Below, piece after piece: positions 60,174-64,000 of a stretch of 64,000 nt of DNA. The notes under the pieces are model-generated. The model worked only from the letters and a program-made list of their open reading frames with translations, was not told where the DNA came from and searched no databases. The first letter of the stretch is position 1, and every line of letters starts with the position of its first letter. Origin of the DNA: Hyphomonas sp. (GTDB taxonomy: Bacteria; Pseudomonadota; Alphaproteobacteria; Caulobacterales; Hyphomonadaceae); NCBI RefSeq assembly GCF_017792385.1, contig NZ_CP051230.1, positions 744,001 to 808,000 of the forward strand, given 5' to 3'. The position numbers and the translations under genes are program-made.

Positions 60174-60575
60174 ATGTCTGACGCAGCGGAAATTATCAAC
60201 ATGGTCCAGGACGCCGATGGACGGTTCACGCCGCAATCGGTGGAGCGGATGGAACGTGACACACGGGGCCTGGTGCCCAAGCTGTTGCGCGTTGCCGGAA
60301 AGATACCGTTTGCGGATGACCTTGCGGCAGCCTATTTCGCCGCGCGCGACCCGAACACGCCGCTGAAGGCCAAGGGCGTGCTGTTCGCCGCCGCAGCCTA
60401 CTTTGTCATGCCGATCGATCTGATGCCGGATTTCCTGGCCGGGCTGGGCTTCACCGATGACGCCACCGTGCTGGCGACGGCGCTGGGCATTGTCGGCATG
60501 CATGTGAAGGACGTGCATCGCGGCATGGCGCGGCGTCTGCTGCGGCTGCCGGAACCGGTCAAACGCGACGCCTGA
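60174..60575 (+). CDS. DUF1232 (YkvA-like) membrane-associated protein
   Basis: The 133-residue product has the DUF1232 core: AAAYFVMPIDLMPDFLAGLGFTDDATVLATALG, a helix with conserved MPIDLMPD. YkvA-like proteins are small, function unknown. It is followed after 4 nt by the YhhN gene, with which it forms an operon. Confidence 0.9.
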   Translation: MSDAAEIINMVQDADGRFTPQSVERMERDTRGLVPKLLRVAGKIPFADDLAAAYFAARDPNTPLKAKGVLFAAAAYFVMPIDLMPDFLAGLGFTDDATVLATALGIVGMHVKDVHRGMARRLLRLPEPVKRDA

Positions 60576-60579
60576 TCCG

Positions 60580-61233
60580 ATGACACTTCAGACCGGCATT
60601 ATACTGGCCTCGATGGCCCTTGGCGGTCTTTACGGCGTTGCGCTCTGCTGGCGGCCGCACAGCCTGTTCAAGCTGGTCGTGAAGACCGGCTCCACCGCCC
60701 TGCTCGCGCTCTGGGCGTACTTGCTTGGCGGGCCGGTCCTGCTGGTGGCCGGGCTGGCGCTCAGTTCCCTCGGCGATTTCTTTCTCGAGGCGGATGAAGG
60801 CGACAGATTCCTGCTGCCCGGCATGGGGGCCTTCTTCGCGGCACACATTGCCTATATCGCCTTGTTCTGGGCCCTGCCCCAGGCAGACCGCTCGGTTTTG
60901 AACCTCGCCGCGCAGATCGGACTGATCGCAAGCGGTGTGGTCTTCATCCGCTGGCTGGCGCCCTCGGTCACGAAGGAGATGCGCCTGCCGGTCATCCTTT
61001 ACGGAGGCATCATCCTGATGATGGGCGCCGCCGCCCTGCGGCTGGAGCCGGCCTATCTGCCGGTCTTGCTGGGCGCACTCATGTTCATCGCCTCGGACGT
61101 CATCCTGTCCTTCCAGCTCTTTGTCAGGCCAGCAGATGCACCCAGGCTGGCCCTGCCCTCCATCGCGCTCTGGTTCCTGTATTATGGGGGTCAGGCGCTG
61201 ATCGCCTGGGGCGTGCTCGGCAACCTCGCCTAA
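60580..61233 (+). CDS. YhhN-family membrane protein (lysoplasmalogenase-like)
   Basis: The 217-residue product has seven or eight helices and the YhhN hallmarks: KTGSTALLALWAYL, LSSLGDFFLEAD, AAHIAYIALF and GALMFIASDVILSFQLF. TMEM86-related members hydrolyse vinyl-ether lysophospholipids. Its stop overlaps that of the convergent dioxygenase gene as CTAA. Confidence 0.92.
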   Translation: MTLQTGIILASMALGGLYGVALCWRPHSLFKLVVKTGSTALLALWAYLLGGPVLLVAGLALSSLGDFFLEADEGDRFLLPGMGAFFAAHIAYIALFWALPQADRSVLNLAAQIGLIASGVVFIRWLAPSVTKEMRLPVILYGGIILMMGAAALRLEPAYLPVLLGALMFIASDVILSFQLFVRPADAPRLALPSIALWFLYYGGQALIAWGVLGNLA

Positions 61234-62066
61234 CGCGGCCGGTCGCCATTGATCGTGGCCCGGCGCATGTGGCGGCGATGGCCGTGATAATCATTCAGCG
61301 CATAATGCCAGACGCAGCGATTGTCCCACATGGTCACATCGCCCGCCTGCCAGCGGACGCGGCAGGTATTGCGCTCCTCGCGTGACAGATCGAACAGATA
61401 GGCCAGCAGCGGCCGGCTCTCCTTCCGGCTCCAGCCCGCAAAGCGCAGCGTGAAGGCAGGATTGATGAACAGGCCCTTGCGGCCCGTCTGCGGATGGGTG
61501 CGGATCACGGGATGCTCGAACTCCGGCGCATCCGGCGCGGCTTTCGCGTCCATCGACTGGCGCACCGCCGCCGAATAGCCATCCGCGCCATATTCCTTGC
61601 TGGCCGTGTGGATCGCCGTCATGCCCTCCAGTGTGGCCTTCAACCCGTCAGACAGCCGGTCGTATGCTGCCTGCTGGTCAGCGAACAGCGTGTCTCCGCC
61701 ATAGGGCGGCACTTCAAGGGCATGCAGCACAGATCCAAGGGCGGGCTCCTCCAGAAAGCTCATGTCGGAATGCCAGCCGCCGCCGAAATTGGTTTTCTCG
61801 TCCGGTTCCTTGATGATTTCCAGCAGCTCCGGATGGCCTGCCATGCCCTTCACATAGGGGTGGATGTTCAGCGTGCCGAACCGGCGGGCAAACGCCTTCT
61901 GCTGGTCCGGTGTCAGCCCGTTCTGGCCGCGCAGAACGATCACCTTGTGATCGAGAAACGCCTGATGGATCTCGTCGAATTCGGCATTCGACAAGCCGCT
62001 CGGCAGGTCCGCCCCGAAGATTTCGGCGCCGAGCGTGCCCGACAATGGCTGAATGGTCAGGGTCAT
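61230..62066 (-). CDS. TauD/TfdA-family Fe(II)/2-oxoglutarate dioxygenase
   Basis: The 278-residue product has GAEIFGADLPSGL, the iron ligands in GGWHSDMSF (HxD) and VWHYALNDY (distal His), and the 2-oxoglutarate-binding Arg in RHMRRATI. Length is normal for TauD. It may release sulfite from taurine or act on other alpha-substituted acids. The substrate is not determined. Start ATG 62066. Confidence 0.92.
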   Translation of the reverse strand: MTLTIQPLSGTLGAEIFGADLPSGLSNAEFDEIHQAFLDHKVIVLRGQNGLTPDQQKAFARRFGTLNIHPYVKGMAGHPELLEIIKEPDEKTNFGGGWHSDMSFLEEPALGSVLHALEVPPYGGDTLFADQQAAYDRLSDGLKATLEGMTAIHTASKEYGADGYSAAVRQSMDAKAAPDAPEFEHPVIRTHPQTGRKGLFINPAFTLRFAGWSRKESRPLLAYLFDLSREERNTCRVRWQAGDVTMWDNRCVWHYALNDYHGHRRHMRRATINGDRPR

Positions 62067-62151
62067 AGGACCAGTGAAGCATTGCCGCACACCGGACGCA
62101 ATAAAGTCATTTGCGCCCGACCCGGAAATATGAGACAGACGCGGCGGGCCA

Positions 62152-62192
62152 GGCGCCCCCAACGGCGCCCAGCCTATCTGTGAGGATAGGAG
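62152..62192 (+). promoter_or_regulatory. serC: Two-hairpin leader before serC, candidate serC RNA motif
   Basis: GGCGCC-6nt-GGCGCC (62152-62169) and CCTATC-TGTGAG-GATAGG (62173-62190) form tandem stems, and the serC RBS (AGGAG, 62188-62192) overlaps the second stem. A serC RNA motif of tandem short stems has been described in the 5' leader of alphaproteobacterial serC genes. The match here is by position and layout only. Confidence 0.45.
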
Positions 62193-62201
62193 TAAAAACA
62201 G

Positions 62202-63365
<1,164 letters not shown>

Positions 63366-63395
63366 TCCCGCACGACATTTCAAGAGATACCGAAC

Positions 63396-64000
63396 ATGAC
63401 CAAAGTTCTGATTGCTGACAAACTCAGCTCCGCTGCCGTGGACATCTTCAAGGCCCGCGGCATTGAAACCGACATCAAGGTCGGCCTGTCGAAAGACGAG
63501 TTGATCGAGATCATCCCGCAATATGACGGCCTCGCCGTCCGGTCCGCCTGCAAGCCGGACGCCGATGTGATCGCCGCTGCCGACAAGCTGAAAGTCATCG
63601 GCCGCGCCGGCATTGGGGTGGACAATATCGATATCAAGGCCGCCACCGCCAAGGGCGTGGTTGTGATGAACACGCCGTTCGGCAACGCCATCACGACGGC
63701 AGAGCACGCCATCGCCATGATGTTCGCCGCCGCGCGCCAGATCCCGGCCGCCAATGCCCGCACGCAGGCCGGCGAATGGCCGAAGAAAGACTTCATGGGA
63801 ACGGAAGTGTCCTACAAGACGCTCGGCCTGATCGGCTGCGGCAATATCGGCAGCCGCGTGGCCGAACGCGCCATCGGCCTGAAGATGAAAGTCGCCGCCT
63901 ATGACCCGTTCCTGACGGATGAGCGCGCCGTGGAACTGGGCGTGGAAAAGGTCGAGCTGGAAGAGCTGCTCGCCCGCGCTGACGTGATCACGCTGCATGT
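63396..64000 (+). CDS. serA: D-3-phosphoglycerate dehydrogenase, C-terminus cut by window edge
   Basis: About 201 residues are visible. The start MTKVLIADKLSSAAV, VRSACKPDADVI, GRAGIGVDNIDIKAATAKGVVVMNTPFGNAITTAEHAI and LGLIGCGNIGSRVAERA (Rossmann loop) match SerA, which oxidises 3-phosphoglycerate to start serine synthesis. The regulatory C-terminal ACT/ASB domains lie outside. It follows serC, so the two first steps of the pathway are co-transcribed. Confidence 0.96.
   Translation, partial: MTKVLIADKLSSAAVDIFKARGIETDIKVGLSKDELIEIIPQYDGLAVRSACKPDADVIAAADKLKVIGRAGIGVDNIDIKAATAKGVVVMNTPFGNAITTAEHAIAMMFAAARQIPAANARTQAGEWPKKDFMGTEVSYKTLGLIGCGNIGSRVAERAIGLKMKVAAYDPFLTDERAVELGVEKVELEELLARADVITLH

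Overview
The window looks like chromosomal DNA of a high-G+C alphaproteobacterium. The best marker is a gcrA gene at 7079-7606, the cell-cycle regulator confined to Alphaproteobacteria and paired with CcrM GANTC methylation. Two-gene lpt/rpoN and hpf/ptsN blocks, an RpoH-type sigma factor and an alphaproteobacterial serC-serA pair agree with this. The overall style (dense genes, many ATGA/TGATG overlaps, several lipoproteins) suggests Hyphomonadaceae or relatives; that placement is inference, not a database result. I see no rRNA, tRNA, insertion sequence, prophage or CRISPR array.

Layout. 1-6.8 kb: a truncated NhaC-type antiporter, an 835-bp gene-free stretch with two opposed terminators and many hairpins, a membrane-anchored EEP phosphohydrolase, a lipoprotein carrying a caspase-like domain, another lipoprotein and an ABC-2 permease. 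6.8-13 kb: gcrA with a DnaA-box-like promoter region, a PIF1-type helicase, small PspB-like coiled-coil membrane proteins, dut, a Pro/Glu-repeat membrane protein and ilvE. 13-21.2 kb: a MarR / OmpR-type regulator / histidine kinase operon, a GNAT-nitrilase fusion, SRAP, an acyltransferase, a stand-alone receiver, a rhomboid protease of unusual composition and zapE. 21.2-28 kb: a GGDEF/EAL protein, an operon of YqcI/YcgG, DUF1989 and DUF421 proteins, and rpoH. 28-35 kb: a frameshifted TrmH-family methyltransferase next to an assimilatory sulfate-reduction operon (cysG, DUF2849, GST, cysI, DUF934, cysH) and a LysR gene. 35-42 kb: three small overlapping genes, csbD-like, mnmC, and a complete phage-shock (psp) operon with a candidate sigma-54 promoter and divergent pspF. 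42-54 kb: an HWE kinase with receiver, hpf-ptsN, an M3 peptidase lipoprotein, a nitronate monooxygenase, small enzymes, then lptC-lptA-lptB-rpoN. 54-64 kb: S1/P1 nuclease, cytidine deaminase, thioesterase-like protein, a zinc-finger membrane protein, desaturase, VWA protein, SDR, DUF1232, YhhN, TauD, and serC-serA (cut by the window edge).

How parts fit together. The psp operon is the clearest regulated system: PspF has the GAFTGA loop, RpoN is encoded 11 kb away, and the promoter fits the sigma-54 consensus except at one base of the -12 element. Three very small membrane ORFs are interleaved with pspA, pspB and pspC. The cys operon supplies siroheme (CysG) to its own sulfite reductase. The YqcI/YcgG-DUF1989 pair may act on guanidino compounds. 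A recurrent architectural feature is convergent gene pairs sharing a CTAG (once CTAA) stop-codon overlap, seen seven times.
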